Shown here one piece after another: positions 32,368-44,769 of a DNA stretch of 64,000 bases. The stretch spans positions 2,604,001-2,668,000 of the forward strand of contig JAPNXP010000006.1 in the NCBI GenBank assembly GCA_028753945.1, in the 5' to 3' direction. The first letter of the stretch is position 1. The number at the start of each line of letters is the position of its first letter. Origin of the DNA: Hexactinellida sp. DTS-2022. Its lineage: Eukaryota; Porifera; Hexactinellida. A program made the translations under genes and the position numbers. The notes under the pieces were generated by a model. The model saw only the letters and a program-made list of their open reading frames with translations. It ran no database searches and had not been told where the DNA came from.

Positions 32368-32840
32368 ATGTGGGACCCTCTTTGTTGAAATTCTATTCTC
32401 AAATAGTAATCAGTCAATTTACCAAGGGGACTAACCTCTGATCGAAGTACCTTAAATAGCTCCTTGGAGCGGTGATCAAAGTACCTAGCACAAGTGACAG
32501 GATCTCTCCTTATCAGATCTGCTCTCTCGCTCCACTGGAATTCCAGAACCTCTTCAACAGACAGCTTAACGTCATTTAGGATCTGTTTCAGTATCCTCAG
32601 CAGCTGTAGCCATTTAATCTCAGCAGCAGCAGAGTTAGAAAGAACGTGGGACATCCCAGCTGTCCTATCATAGACATCAGCTCTCTCTGTTTCTGCTGCC
32701 AGAATGCGGGGGTAGACCGGACTTGCTTTAAGAACTTAAAAGCCTCATCGTCCTCAACCATTCTCTCCAGATTATCGTCATTGAGAACATCAGACACAGT
32801 TATAGCCTGTCCGTCTGTAGACTTAGTCTTTCTCATACAA
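32313..32840 (-). pseudogene. Helentron Helitron_like_N region
   Basis: Two overlapping frames (32597-32836 and 32313-32654) read RSTPAFWQQKQRELMSMIGQ, LGCPTFFLTLSAAEIKW, LQLLRILKQ, DPVTCARYFDHRSKELFKVL and YYLRIEFQQRG. These are the standard blocks preceding the HUH motif (yW....L.amI.qlG.PtfFlTlSaaE..W; dPv.ca.yf..r...f). A frameshift near 32645 joins the two. Confidence 0.85.
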
Positions 32841-33104
32841 ATATTGATAGCATTGTTTGGCTAGCTGTCTCCACCAGTTTGTACTTGAGAAGCAGCAGAG
32901 GGATGTTAGTGCTACATCTCCTATTATATCTAAAGATGGAAGTAATTTGGAACTTAGCTAAATGTAATTGAAATAGTTAATCTATTATTGGACCATGGAT
33001 ATCTAAAATAATTTACTTTAATAAATATCCATAAATATCCAAAATACCCTTTATAGAAAAAGATTGAGATTATAAGTACGCATTATAAAACTATAAAACT
33101 AACC

Positions 33105-33930
33105 TCAAAATGTCAGACTTTGATTTATTGAGGATAGATAAGTCCTCAGGTAAGTCTCTGTGGAGACCAGCAACACACAAGGGTAAGCTAGTTCTTCTAT
33201 AAACCTATCCGTGGATAAGTACAGAGGCTTCCTCCCATCTCCAGGAGCCAATTTCATTAGTAGGTTCTCATTAGACAGCAGCAGTGTGCCTAAAGAACCA
33301 GGGTTAATGGGGAAATCATCCTTGGTCTCATCCCAATCATCAATCTCCTTCAACAACTCCTCAAGGTTATTGAAGAGCTCCTCAATAGAAGGAACGGTCT
33401 CAGAATCCTCTTGTTCTTCATCCACAACTATATCACAAGGCTCGTAATTCGGGTTAACAATAAAATTAATATTACCAGAACCAGTACGTGTTACAGAGTT
33501 AACCCAATCCTCTGAAACTACTACCTTCTCTAGCTTGAAGAGCTCAGTGGTAGAGAGATAGAGAGCCGCTTCTAACACTACATTCGGTCTTATCGTTTCG
33601 TATAAATACGGTTTCGCGAACGATAACTTACGAAACAATGCAACTGAATGGTTTGGGACTGTAAGAAATTCCTAGGTAACTGATTAACAGTCTTATCTAC
33701 GTCTATGGGAACATTTACAACCATGCCATGAGTCCGTGCTGTCTCTCCCTGCCCAGAGATCTGATGTTCATGAACTCGTGTCTGGGAGATACCAGTCTCT
33801 GTTCTATCACAGTCAGACCAGATAGCTCAGGGGGGATCTCGGTGAAAGACAAGCCACGGCATAACGCTATTTAGGGACTCTGCCATATTTTATATTAATC
33901 AGACAGGTCTTACACACATACTCCATGTTG
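33105..33930 (-). pseudogene. Helentron N-terminal region (DUF6570-like and following)
   Basis: From 33930 the minus strand reads YVCKTCLINIKYGRVPK, then GLSFTEIPPELSGLTVIEQR, LVSQTRVHEHQ and MVVNVPIDVDKTVNQLPRNF, the Helitron-associated DUF6570 pattern with its CxxC. After a frame break, 33105-33638 reads SFAKPYLYETIRPNVVLEAA, an acidic region, and LAPGDGRKPLYLSTDRFIEE followed by LAYP, the PGxG..P motif. This region normally precedes Helitron_like_N. Confidence 0.82.
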
Positions 33931-34287
33931 ACTGTCTCATAGAGAAAAATCTAAATAGAAATAATTATAGATAAAATTAATAAGATTAATTGAAGATTAT
34001 ATTTAATACCTACTTATCAATAAATAATTTCTAAATAAATCTTATTATATTAAAAGATATTGATAATAATACCAATGGAGTATAATATAATTACCTGTTT
34101 GACGAAATCATGTTTGCACACATTCTTTGAAACAAGTTTTTCTCTCTTACGAATGACAACTGTTTTTCCTGAAATGGAGACATCCACAGCAAGAACAAAC
34201 AAAATGGGGCCTTCACTATCTCACATAGATATTTGAAAATAACCGACTTAAGTGCACCTAGCATAGTACTATATCTATCTATCTCAG

Positions 34288-34530
34288 CTAGGTTGGTTTC
34301 ATTTTCTCTTTAGAGTCTATCCGTTTCTTGGCAATAGCGTAATTATGCTTTGCCCTCTCAGCCGGATCCTTAAGTTTAGCTGCAACAGATGCATTATGCT
34401 TAGCCTTCTCAGCTGGATCCTTGAGCTTATCTGCAATAGCGGCATTATGTTTAGCCCTCTCAGCTGGATCCTTGATCTTATTTGTCATTCTCTTCGACTC
34501 ATCACTATTATGTTTCGGTCGTGTTTCAGG
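34288..34530 (-). CDS. Basic 15-residue repeats at the Helentron N-terminus
   Basis: Three or four copies of a repeat of the form (D/K)KxKDPAE(R/K)AKHNAxIA are followed by KKRIDSKEK. The frame continues upstream of the first Met (RPKHNSDESKR) without a stop until the P palindrome at 34549, so the true N-terminus has been removed. Such lysine-rich repeats are common before the Cys-rich region in Helitron-like proteins and may bind DNA; that role is inference. Confidence 0.7.
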   Translation of the reverse strand, partial: PETRPKHNSDESKRMTNKIKDPAERAKHNAAIADKLKDPAEKAKHNASVAAKLKDPAERAKHNYAIAKKRIDSKEKMKPT

Positions 34531-34548
34531 TTGCTCTCGATCGTTTTT

Positions 34549-37130
34549 ACTGTGCCGACTATACTATAGTATAGTGGCCCAGTTTTAATCTTACTGCCTT
34601 GGTTATTATTATTCTTCCGTAGCCACTCCACAGAACAGAGTTTTATTAACTAAGAGCCCAAATTTTCAGGATATGTGTCTCATGGGTTACAGATGTGCAC
34701 CTGGGGTATCGATTTTTGATAACATTTTTTTGGATTCATTTTTGAACCTGTTTAATGTTAAAAAAGTAACAATAAATAGTCCTCGAAAATTCAATTTATA
34801 TGCATTCGATAGGAATTAAATTCTACACCTTTTCACATTGCACGAATTTTCAAATTGAGCTGCAATTTTGGATTTTTATTATTGGTCCGTAGATCGTACA
34901 CAGAGCAGAGTTTAATTAACTAAGAACTGAAATTTTCAGGACTGGTGTCTCATTGGTTACAGATGTGCACCTGGGGTCACGATTTTTGATTACATTTTTT
35001 GGACACATATTAAAACCTGTTTAATGTTAGAAAAGAAACAAAAATTGGTGCCCGAATATTTAATTTATTTGCATTCGATAGAGGATTAAATTCTACACCT
35101 TTTCACAGTGCACGAATTTTCAAATTGGGCTTCGTTTGTGCCACAATTGAGTTGCAAATTTCATTTGTTTGCTAACACTTCAGTTTAAATAAAGTGTTAT
35201 ATCTAATTCTATTGTTTCGACTTGTAATAATCATATTGATTCAACTTGTGAGATCGAGTAGGCTTATATTTTTAATTGAAAACTATGATTTTACATTCCT
35301 TAACAACGACAGAATATGTGATTATATTTACTGCAGGAATACTGTTGCCCTATAAATATACTGACGTAATTAATTATAATTAATTCAGTCAGTATATGAC
35401 TTATATAGATGCTTCCAATTTGTTTGTTTATTAGGGGGTATCGAGTGTGCGGAATTTAAATTCTATAACCAAATTAATTAATTTATTATTTATGACAAAA
35501 TAATTTAACTTAATAATTTTAAGTTGACATTGAAATTGGTGTTATATTATAAATAATATTAATAATTAATTATACTAATTAATATATATCATAAATCTCA
35601 GAGATTATACAAGATAGAAACAAACTTCCAATTAACCAATCGGTCCTTATGCCACGTACCACCTATACAAGTGGGTCTTGACACTTTGAGGTGATGATGA
35701 AATCGTCAAAAAAAATGCATTTACAATTTTGTGAATTAAATAATTCGCATGGGTTGGTTGGAGTTGGGTGAACACCCAACACGCACTTAAAACACGCACT
35801 TGATAACATGGCTGAAAAAAATCCAAAATTGCAGCTGTGCCGACGCATGTTCCTTTGGTGGCACTATATTTTGGTGGTGGTTTATTGATAGTGCCTCCAA
35901 TGGGACATGCTGTCAGCACAGCTGCAATTTTGGATTTTTTTTCGCCATGTCATCATCACTATGAAGGTGTTAAAATATATCAAAAGGAGTTACAGAAGGC
36001 ATCGACCCTTAGAGTGGCGGAAGTTTCCATTTAGTTCACTTCATTTTAGAGATATTCAAGTTTGAGTAGAATATAATAGCTGATGACTCAGCATTTTTTA
36101 TGTGAGCTCTGGGTCATCACCCAAAACGAACCGACCCATTTGAATTATATAATTCACAAAATTGTGAAAACACATTTTTTTTACGATGTCATCATCACCT
36201 CAAGGTGTCAAGACCCACTTTTATAGGTGTTACGTGGCATAAGGATCAATTGATAAATTGGAAGTGTGTTTCTATCTTATTTGATTTCTGAGATTTATGA
36301 TATTTAATTAATTAGTATAAATAATAATTAATATTATTTATTATTTAACACCAATTTCAATGTCAACTTACAATTATTAAATTAAATTATTTTGTCATGA
36401 ATAATTAATTAATTATTTTGTTATCAAATTTCAATTAAGCACTCTCGATAACCCCTAATAAACAAATTATAAGCATCTAAATAAGTAATATACTGACTGA
36501 ATTAATTATAATTAATTACGTCAGTATATTAAGAGTGCAATAATATTCTCGCAGAAGTAAATATAATCACATAAACTGTCGTTGTTGTGAAATTTATAAT
36601 CTTTTTTCCAATTGGAAAATAGAAGCCTACTCGATCTCACAAGTTGAATCAATATTATAATAACGAGTTGAAACAATAGAATTAGATTTAACACTTTCAA
36701 TTGAACTGAAGTGTTAGTAAACAAAGGAAACTTGCAACTCAATTGTGGCACAAACTAAGTACAATTTGAAAATTCGTGCACTGTGAAAAGGTGTAGAATT
36801 TAATTCTCTATCGAATGCATATAAATTGATTATTCGCGCACTATTTATTGTTCTTTTTCTAACATTAAACAGGTGCAAAAATGTGTCCAAAAAAATGTGA
36901 TATAATATCGTGACCCCAGGTGCACATCTGTAACCCATGAGACACATATCCTGAAAATTTCAGTTCTTAGTAATTACAACTCTGTTCTGTGGAGACAATA
37001 TGGACCAATAATAACCAAGGCAGTAAGATTAGAACTGGGCCACTATACTATAGTATAGTCGGCACAGTAATAAAGGCAGTGATTCCAATACTGGGCCACT
37101 ATACTATAGTATAGTCGGCACAGTAATAAT
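34549..37130. repeat. Large inverted-repeat unit: P - R(-) - H - R(+) - P P
   Basis: A P palindrome (34549-34590) opens the unit. Next comes the minus-oriented repeat R: about 34620-34870, then again 34885-35818 with a junction at a TGCAATTTTGGAT scrap. An H hairpin at the centre (35819-35941) is followed by the plus-oriented R (to about 36990) and two P palindromes (37028-37128). Opposed arms share GACACATATCCTGAAAATTT and CCCCAGGTGCACATCTG at the outside and ACGATGTCATCATCACC near the centre. The extreme ends ACTGTGCCGAC and GTCGGCACAGT are inverted repeats. No protein is encoded. Confidence 0.8.
35819..35941. repeat. H hairpin at the centre of the inverted unit
   Basis: The inverted arms TCCAAAATTGCAGCTGTGCC and GCACAGCTGCAATTTTGGA enclose GACGCATGTTCCTTTGGTGG, CACTAT and their complement. 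Nine versions occur in the window: 23424, 25025, 35819, 37143, 38768, 39604, 41038, 42472 and 59588 (the last partial). All carry the TGTGCCGAC core, sometimes as TGCGCCGAC, which is also present in the P palindromes. Confidence 0.85.
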
Positions 37131-37139
37131 AATAATAAT

Positions 37140-40100
37140 AAAAAAATCCAAAATTGCAGCCTGCGCCGACAGCATGTTCTTTTGGAGGCACTATCAATAA
37201 ACAACCAACAAAATATAGTGCCACCAAAGGAACATGCGTCGGCACAGGCTGGAATTTTGGATTTTTTTTTATTACTGTGCCGACTATACTATAGTATAGT
37301 GGCCCAGTATTGGAATCACTGCCTTTATTTTTACTGTGCCGACTATACTATAGTATAGTGGCCCAGTATTGGAATCACTGCCTTTATTATTATTTTTATT
37401 ATTACTGTGCCGACTATACTATAGTATAGTGGCCCAGTATTAGAATCACTGCCTTTATTTATATTATTATTATTTCTCCGTAGCAGGTGCCCTGGCCACA
37501 CCTGTATACATAGAGGGCTGAAACTTGGCATGTAGATTCGGAGTCGACGTCTAATTTGCACCTGGGGTTACGATTTTGTATTAACAAATTTTTGACACAT
37601 CTTTAACACCTTTCAAAATTTGTCTGGTCCATAACTCAAAAAATGTTTTACTAAACCCCAAAATTTTATTTCACATTTGGATTCGCCATAAAATTTTGCG
37701 TCTGATGGGAGAAGAAATTTTTCAATAAAGGGGTCAATTTCTGCCATAAATGGGGGTTGAAATTTCTTTGTTTACTGACACTTCAATTTCAGTAAAGTGT
37801 TAAATCTAATTCTATTGTTTCAACTTGTAATAATTATATTGATTTAACTTGTTAAATCCTACTCTAGTGATTCAACTTGCGATAATTATATTGATTTAAC
37901 TTATAAATTCCAGCTGGCTTCTATTTAATTTTAGTATTACTATACAATTGATTAAATTAAATAATATAATATAAGGAATTTGTTGACTCAACTCAACCAA
38001 CCATGGATAACATTGCTAAAATAAATAACTAATAATATAATTTATTATCAATACATAATGAATGAATGGCATTAAACTAAAGATGGTTTATGATAGAACC
38101 GTTAAGATTTTACATTCCACAACAACGACAGATTAAGTGATTATATTTATTTCGGCGAGAATATTCTTGCACAATTAATGACTGACTTAATTAATTATAA
38201 TTAATTCATTTTGTATTTAACTTATAGACGGTTCCAAATAGATTATTGGGGTTATCGAGTGCGTGGAATTCAAATATTATAGTGAAATTCAATTTAAATT
38301 AATAACATTGCAAATAATTGAACTTAATTTATTTTGCTGTATATAATAATGGTGTTAAATAATAAATAAATAAATTAAATATTTATACTAACTAGATAAA
38401 TTTCATTAATCTCAGAGATGATACAAGATAGAAACAAACTTTCAATTTATCAATTGGTCCTTATGCCAGGTACCACCTATACAAGTGGGTCTTGACACCT
38501 TGAGGTGATTATGACATCGTCAAAAAAATGTACTTTTACAATTTTTTTAATTCGATATTTAAAATGGGTTAGTTGATGTTGGGTGATGACCCAACACACA
38601 CATAAAAAATGCTGAGTCATCAGCTATTATATTCTACTCAAACTTGAATATCTCTAAAATTATATGAACTAAATGGAAACTTCCACCACTCTAAGGGTCG
38701 ATGCCTTCTGTAACACCTTTTTGAAATAATTTAACACCTTCATAGTGATGATGACATGGCGAAAAAAATCCAAAATTGCAGCCTGCGCCGACAGAATGTT
38801 CTTTTGGAGGCACTATAAATAAACAACCAACAAAATGTAGTGCCACCAAAGGAACATGCGTCGGCACAGGCTGCAATTTTGTTATTTCTCCGTAGCAGGT
38901 GCCCTGGCCACACCTATATACATAGAGGGCTGAAACTTGGCATGTAGGTGCGATGGGACCGTATAATTTGCACCTGGGGTTACGATTTTTAATTAACACA
39001 TTTTGGACACATCTTTAACACCTTTCAAAATTTGTCTGGTCCATAACTAAAAGAATGTTTTACTAAACCCCAATTTTTATTACATATTTGGATTCACCAT
39101 AAAATTCTGCGTCTAATGGGAGAAGAAAATTTACATTAAAGGGTTTAATTTCTGCCATAAATGGGGGCTGAAATTTCTTTGTTTACTCACACTTCAATTT
39201 CAGTAAAACTGTGAAATCTAATTCCATTGTTTCAACTTGTAATAATTATATTGATTTAACTTGTTAAATCTTACTCTATTGATTCAACTTGCGATAATTA
39301 TATTGATTTAACTTATAAATTCCAGCTGGCTTCTATTTAATTCTAGTATTACTATATAATGGATCAAATATAATATAATAATATAAGGAATTTGTTGACT
39401 CAACTCAACCAACCGTGGATAACAATGCTAAAATAAATTACTAATAATATATTTTATTATCAATACATAATGAATAAATGGCATTAAACTCTTGATGGTT
39501 TATGATAGAAACAAACTTCAAATTCAACAATCGTTCCTTGTGACTCCGCCCAATCAACAAATGGTTCTTCACACCTTGGGCGTTAATGACTTGGCGAAAA
39601 AAAATCCAAAATTTCATCCTGTGCCGACGCATGTTCCTTGGGGTGCACTATATTTTGGTTGTGGTTTATTGATAGTGCCTCCAAAGGAACATGCTGTCGG
39701 CACAAGCTGCAATTTTGGATTTTTTTTCGCCATGTCATCATCACTATGAAGGTGTTAAATTATTTCAAAAAGGTGTTACAGAAGGCAACGACCCTTATTG
39801 AGATGTAAGTTTCGTTTTTGATCACTTCATTTCAAAGATATTCAAGTTTCAGTAGAATATAATAGCTGATGACTCAGCATTTTTTATGTGAGTGTTGGGT
39901 CATCACCCAACATCAACTAACCCATTTTAAATATCGAATTAACAAAATTGTAAAAACACATTTTTTTGACGATGTCATAATCACCTCAAGGTGTCAGGAC
40001 CATCTTGTATAGGTGGCACGTGCCATAAGGACCAATTGAAAAATTGAAAGTTTGTTTCTATCTTGAATCATCTCTGAAATTAATGAAATTTAGGTAATTA

Positions 40101-43100
40101 GTATAAATATTTAATTAATTTATAATTATTTAACACCATTATTATATACAGCAAAATAAATTAAGTTCAATTATTTGCAATTATTATTAATTTAAATTGA
40201 ATTTCACTATAAAATTTGAATTCTACGTACTCGATAACCCCAATAATCCAATTGGAACCGTCTATAAGTTAAATACAAAAGGAATTAATTATAATTAATT
40301 ACGTCAGTACATTAATTGTGCAAGAATATTCTCGCCGAAATAAATATAATCACTTAATCTGTCGTTGTTGTGGTATGTAAAATCTTAACGGTTCTAACAT
40401 AAACCATCTTTAGTTTAATGCCATTCATTCATTAATTATTGATAATAAATTAAATTATTAGTTATTTATTTTAGCAATGTTATCCACGGTGAGTAGAGTA
40501 AAGTCAATAAATTCCTTATATAATAATATTTTATTTAATCCATTGTATAGTAATACTACAATTAAATAGAAGCCAGCTGGAATTTATAAGTTAAATCAAT
40601 ATAATTATAGCAAGTTGAAACAATAGAGTAGGATTTAACAAGTTAAATCAATATAATTATTACAAGTTGAAACAATGGAATTAGATTTCACAGTTTACTG
40701 AAATTGAAGTGTGAGTAAACAAAGAAATTTCAACCCCCATTTATGGCAGAAATAAAACTCTTTATAGAAAGTCTTATTCTCCCATCAGACGCAGAATTTT
40801 ATGGTGAATCCAAATATGAAATAAAAATTGGGGGTTTAGTAAAACATTTTTTGAGTTATGGACCAGACAAATTTTGAAAAGTGTTAAAGATGTGTCCAAA
40901 ATTTGTTAATCAAAAATCGTAACCCCAGGTTCAAATTAGAAGGACCTTCCACATCTACATGCCAAGTTTCAGCCCTCAATGTATAAAGGTGTGGCCAGGG
41001 CACCTGCTACGGAGAAAAATAATAAAAATAATAATAAAATCCAAAATTGCAGCCTGTGCCGACGCATGTTCCCTTGGTGGCACTATATTTGGGTCGTGGT
41101 TTATTGATAGTGCCTCCAAAGGAACATTCTGTCGGCACAGGCTGCAATTTTGGATTTTTTTTTTGCCAAGTCATCATCACTATGAAGGTGTTAAATTATT
41201 TCAGAAAGGTGTTTCAGGAGGCATCGACCCTTAGAGTGGTGGAAGTTTCCATTTAGTTCACTTAATTTTAGAGATATTCAAGTTTGAGTAGAATATAATA
41301 GCTGATGACTCAGCATTTTTTATGTGAGTGTTGGGTCTTCACCCAACTTCAAATAACCCATGCGAATTATTTAATTCACAAAATTGTAATAATACATTTT
41401 TTTGACGATGTCATAATCACCTCAAGGTGTCAAGACCCACTTGTATAGGTGGTACCTGGCATAAGGACCAATTGATAAATTGAAAGTTTGTTTCTATCTT
41501 GTATCATCTCTGAGATTAATGAAATTTAGCTAATTAGTATAAATATTTATTTAATTTATTAATTATTTAACACCATTATTATATACAGCAAAATAAATTA
41601 AGTTCAATTATTTGCAATTATTATTAATTTAAATTGAATTCCACTATAATATTTGAATTCCACGCACTCGATAACCCCAATAATCTATTTGGAACCATCT
41701 CTATACGGTAAACACAGAGCGAATTAATTAGAATTAAATATGTCAGTACATTAATTGTGCAAGAATAGTCTCGCCGAAATAAATATTATCACTTAATCTG
41801 TCGTTGTTGTGGTATGTAAAATCTTAACGGTTCTATCATAAACCATCTTTAGTTTAATGCCATTCATTCATTACTTATTGATAATAAATTAAATTAGTAG
41901 TAATTTATTTTAGCAATGTTATCCACGGTGATTTGAGTTTAGTCAACAAATTCCTTATATCATTATATTTTATTTAATCCATTGTATAGTAATACTACAA
42001 TTAAATAGAAGCCAGCTGGAATTTATAAGTTGAATCAATATATTTATCTCAAGTTGAAACAATAGAGTAAGATTTAACAAGTTAAATCAATATAATTATT
42101 ACAAGTTGAAACAATAGAATTAGATTTAACACTTTTACTGAAATTGAAGTGTGAGTAAACAAAGAAATTTCAAACACCATTTATGGCAGAAATTAAACAT
42201 ATTTTTGAAAATATTCCTCTCCCATCAGACGCAGAATTTTATGGTGAATCCAAATGTGAAATAAAATTTGGGGGTTTAGTAAAACATATTTTAAGTTATG
42301 GACCAGACAAATTTTGAAAGGTGTTAAAGATGTGTCAAAAATTCGTTAATCAAAAATCGTAACCCCAGGTGCAAATTAGACGGTCCATACGCACCTACAT
42401 GCCAAGTTTCAGCCCATCAACTATAAAGCTCAGGCCAGGGCACCGTCTACGGAGAAAAAATAAAAATAAAAAATCCAAAATTGCATCCTGTGCCGACGCA
42501 AGTTCCTTGGGTGGCACTATATTTTGTTGGTGGTTTATTGATAGTGCCTCCAATGGAACATGCTGTCGGCACAGGATGCAATTTTGGATTTTTTTTCGCC
42601 AAGTCATCATCACTATAAAGGTGTTAAATCATTTCAAAAAGGTGTTACAGAAGGCATCGACCCTTAGAGTGGTGGAAGTTTCGTTTTAGTTCACTTCCTT
42701 TTAGCGATATTCAAGTTTGAGTAGAATATAACAACTGATGACTCAGCATTTTTTATGTGAGTGTTGGGTCATCACCCAACATGAACTAACCCATTTTTAA
42801 TATCAAATTAACAAAATTGTAAAAACACATTTTTTTAACGATGTCATCATCACCTCAAGGTGTCAAGACCCACTTGTATAGGTGGCACGTGCCATAAGGA
42901 CCATTTGATAAATTGAAAGTTTGTTTCTATCTTCTATGATCTCTGAGATTTATGATATTTAATTAATTAGTATATATAATTATTAATATTATTTATAATT
43001 TAACACCAATTTCAATGTCAACTTATATTTATTAAGTTTAATTATTTTGTCATAAATAATAAATAAATTAATTTGTCCATCAAATTTCAATTCCGCACAC

Positions 43101-44767
43101 TCGATAACCCCTAATAATAAAATTGGAAGCATCTATATAAGTCATATACTGACTGAATTAATTATAATTAATTACGTCAGTATATTAACAGTGCAATAAT
43201 ATTAACGCAGAAGTAAATATAATCACATAATCTGTCGTTTTGTGGTATATAAAATCTTAACGGTTCTATCATAAACCATCTTTAGTTTAATGCCATTCAT
43301 TCATTACTTATTGATAATAAATTAAATTATTAGTTATTTATTTTAGCAATGTTATCCACGGTGAGTAGAGTAAAGTCAATAAATTCCTTATATAATAATA
43401 TTTTATTTAATCCATTGTATAGTAATACTACAATTAAATAGAAGCCAGCTGGAATTTATAAGTTAAATCAATATATTTATCTCAAGTTGAAACAATAGAG
43501 TAAGATTTAACAAGTTAAATCAATATAATTATTACAAGTTGAAACAATAGAATTAGATTTAACACTTTTACTGAAATTGAAGTGTGAGTAAACAAAGAAA
43601 TTTCAAACCCCATTTATGGCAGAAATTAAACATATTTTTGAAAATATTCCTCTCCCATCAGACGAAAATTTTTATGGTGAATCCAAATGTGAAATAAAAT
43701 TTGGGGGTTTAGTAAAACATATTTTGAGTTATGGACCAGACAAATTTTGAAAGGTGTTAAAGATGTGTCAAAAATTCGTTAATCAAAAATCGTAACCCCA
43801 GGAGCAAATTAGACGGTCCATACGCACCTACATGCCAAGTTTCAGCCCATCAACTATAAAGCTCTGGCCAGGGCACCGTCTACGGAGAAAAAATAAAAAA
43901 AATAAAAATAATAAAGGCAGTGATTCCAATACTGGGCCACTATACTATAGTATAGTCGGCACAGTAAAAAATAATAAAGGCAGTGTTTCTAATACTGGGC
44001 CACTATACTATAGTATAGTCGGCACAGTAATAATAAAGGCAGTGATTCCAATACTGGGCCACTATACTATAGTATAGTCGGCACAGTAATAATAAAGGCA
44101 GTGATTCCAATACTGGGCCACTATACTATGGTATAGTCGGCACAGTAATAATAAAGGCAGTCATTCCAATACTGGGCCACTATACTATAGTATAGTCGGC
44201 ACAGTAATAAAAATAATAAAGGCAGTGATTCCAATACTGGCCCACTATACTATAGTATAGTCGGCACAGTAATAAAGGCAGTGATTCCAATACTGGGCCA
44301 CTATACTATAGTATAGTCGGCACAGTAATAATAAAGGCAGTCATTCCAATACTGGGCCACTATACTATAGTATAGTCGGCACAGTAATAAAAATAATAAA
44401 GGCAGTGATTCCAATACTGGCCCACTATACTATAGTATAGTCGGCACAGTAATAAAGGCAGTGATTCCAATACTGGGCCACTATACTATAGTATAGTCGG
44501 CACAGTAAAAATAAAGGCAGTGATTCCAATACTGGGCCACTATACTATAGTATAGTCGGCACAGTAATAATAATAAAGGCAGTGATTCCAATACTGGGCC
44601 ACTATACTATAGTATAGTCGGCACAGTAAAATAATAATAATCGGTAACCAAAGCACTGAAGATTAGAACTTGGCCACTATACTATAGTATAGTCGGCACA
44701 GTAATAACTAACCAAGGCACTGAGATTAGAAATGGGCCACTATACTATACTATAGTCGGCACAGTAA
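37140..44767. repeat. Complex cluster of H/R/P units, subfamily R'
   Basis: The order is H (37143-37272), three P (37272-37460), R'(-) (37467-38765), H (38768-38882), partial R'(-) (38885-39598), H (39604-39729), R'(+) to about 41020, H (41038-41163), R'(+) to about 42455, H (42472-42597), R'(+) to about 43895, then the P array. The three plus-oriented units repeat with a period of about 1.43 kb. R' starts or ends at CTCCGTAGCAGGTGCCCTGG and GGGCTGAAACTTGGCATGTA, which distinguishes it from R. Short (AAT/AAAAT)n runs lie at the unit joints. No open frame of note occurs. Confidence 0.8.
43914..44767 (+). repeat. 14-copy tandem array of the P palindrome
   Basis: The unit is 56-65 bp: AATAAAGGCAGTGATTCC, AATACTGGGCC, the 18 bp perfect palindrome ACTATACTATAGTATAGT, then CGGCACAGTA and a variable AT-rich spacer. 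A three-unit block of 180 bp (44161-44340) is repeated almost exactly from 44341. The last two units diverge (CTAACCAAGGCACTGAGATT) and match the P next to subfamily R, so both P types meet here. Confidence 0.9.
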
Positions 44768-44769
44768 AA

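Larger units (their letters stand above)
28161..34530 (-). mobile_element. Helentron-type rolling-circle transposon (Rep-helicase-endonuclease), 5'-truncated
   Basis: One large protein can be followed on the minus strand: basic 15-residue repeats, a DUF6570-like Cys-rich region, the Helitron N-terminal and HUH Rep domains, a Pif1-type helicase, and an AP-type endonuclease fused in frame to the helicase C-terminus. Rep-helicase plus C-terminal endonuclease defines Helentrons (Helitron2) as opposed to canonical Helitrons. It is disrupted by frameshifts and by hAT MITEs at 29944-30080 and 31312-31437. The reading frame at its 5' end runs straight into the P palindrome at 34549. The 3' side meets the foldback at 27312-28142. 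Confidence 0.88.

Noticed and set aside
39441-42689. Several 60-110 codon frames containing VPTHVPLVALYFG or similar
   Set aside because: They are translations of the H hairpin, repeated wherever H occurs in either orientation. Palindromic DNA explains the similarity, not protein conservation.
43914-44767. CRISPR-like array (palindromic repeats with spacers)
   Set aside because: The spacers are short, nearly identical AT-rich runs, the sequence is eukaryotic, and there are no cas genes. It is a transposon-related tandem array.
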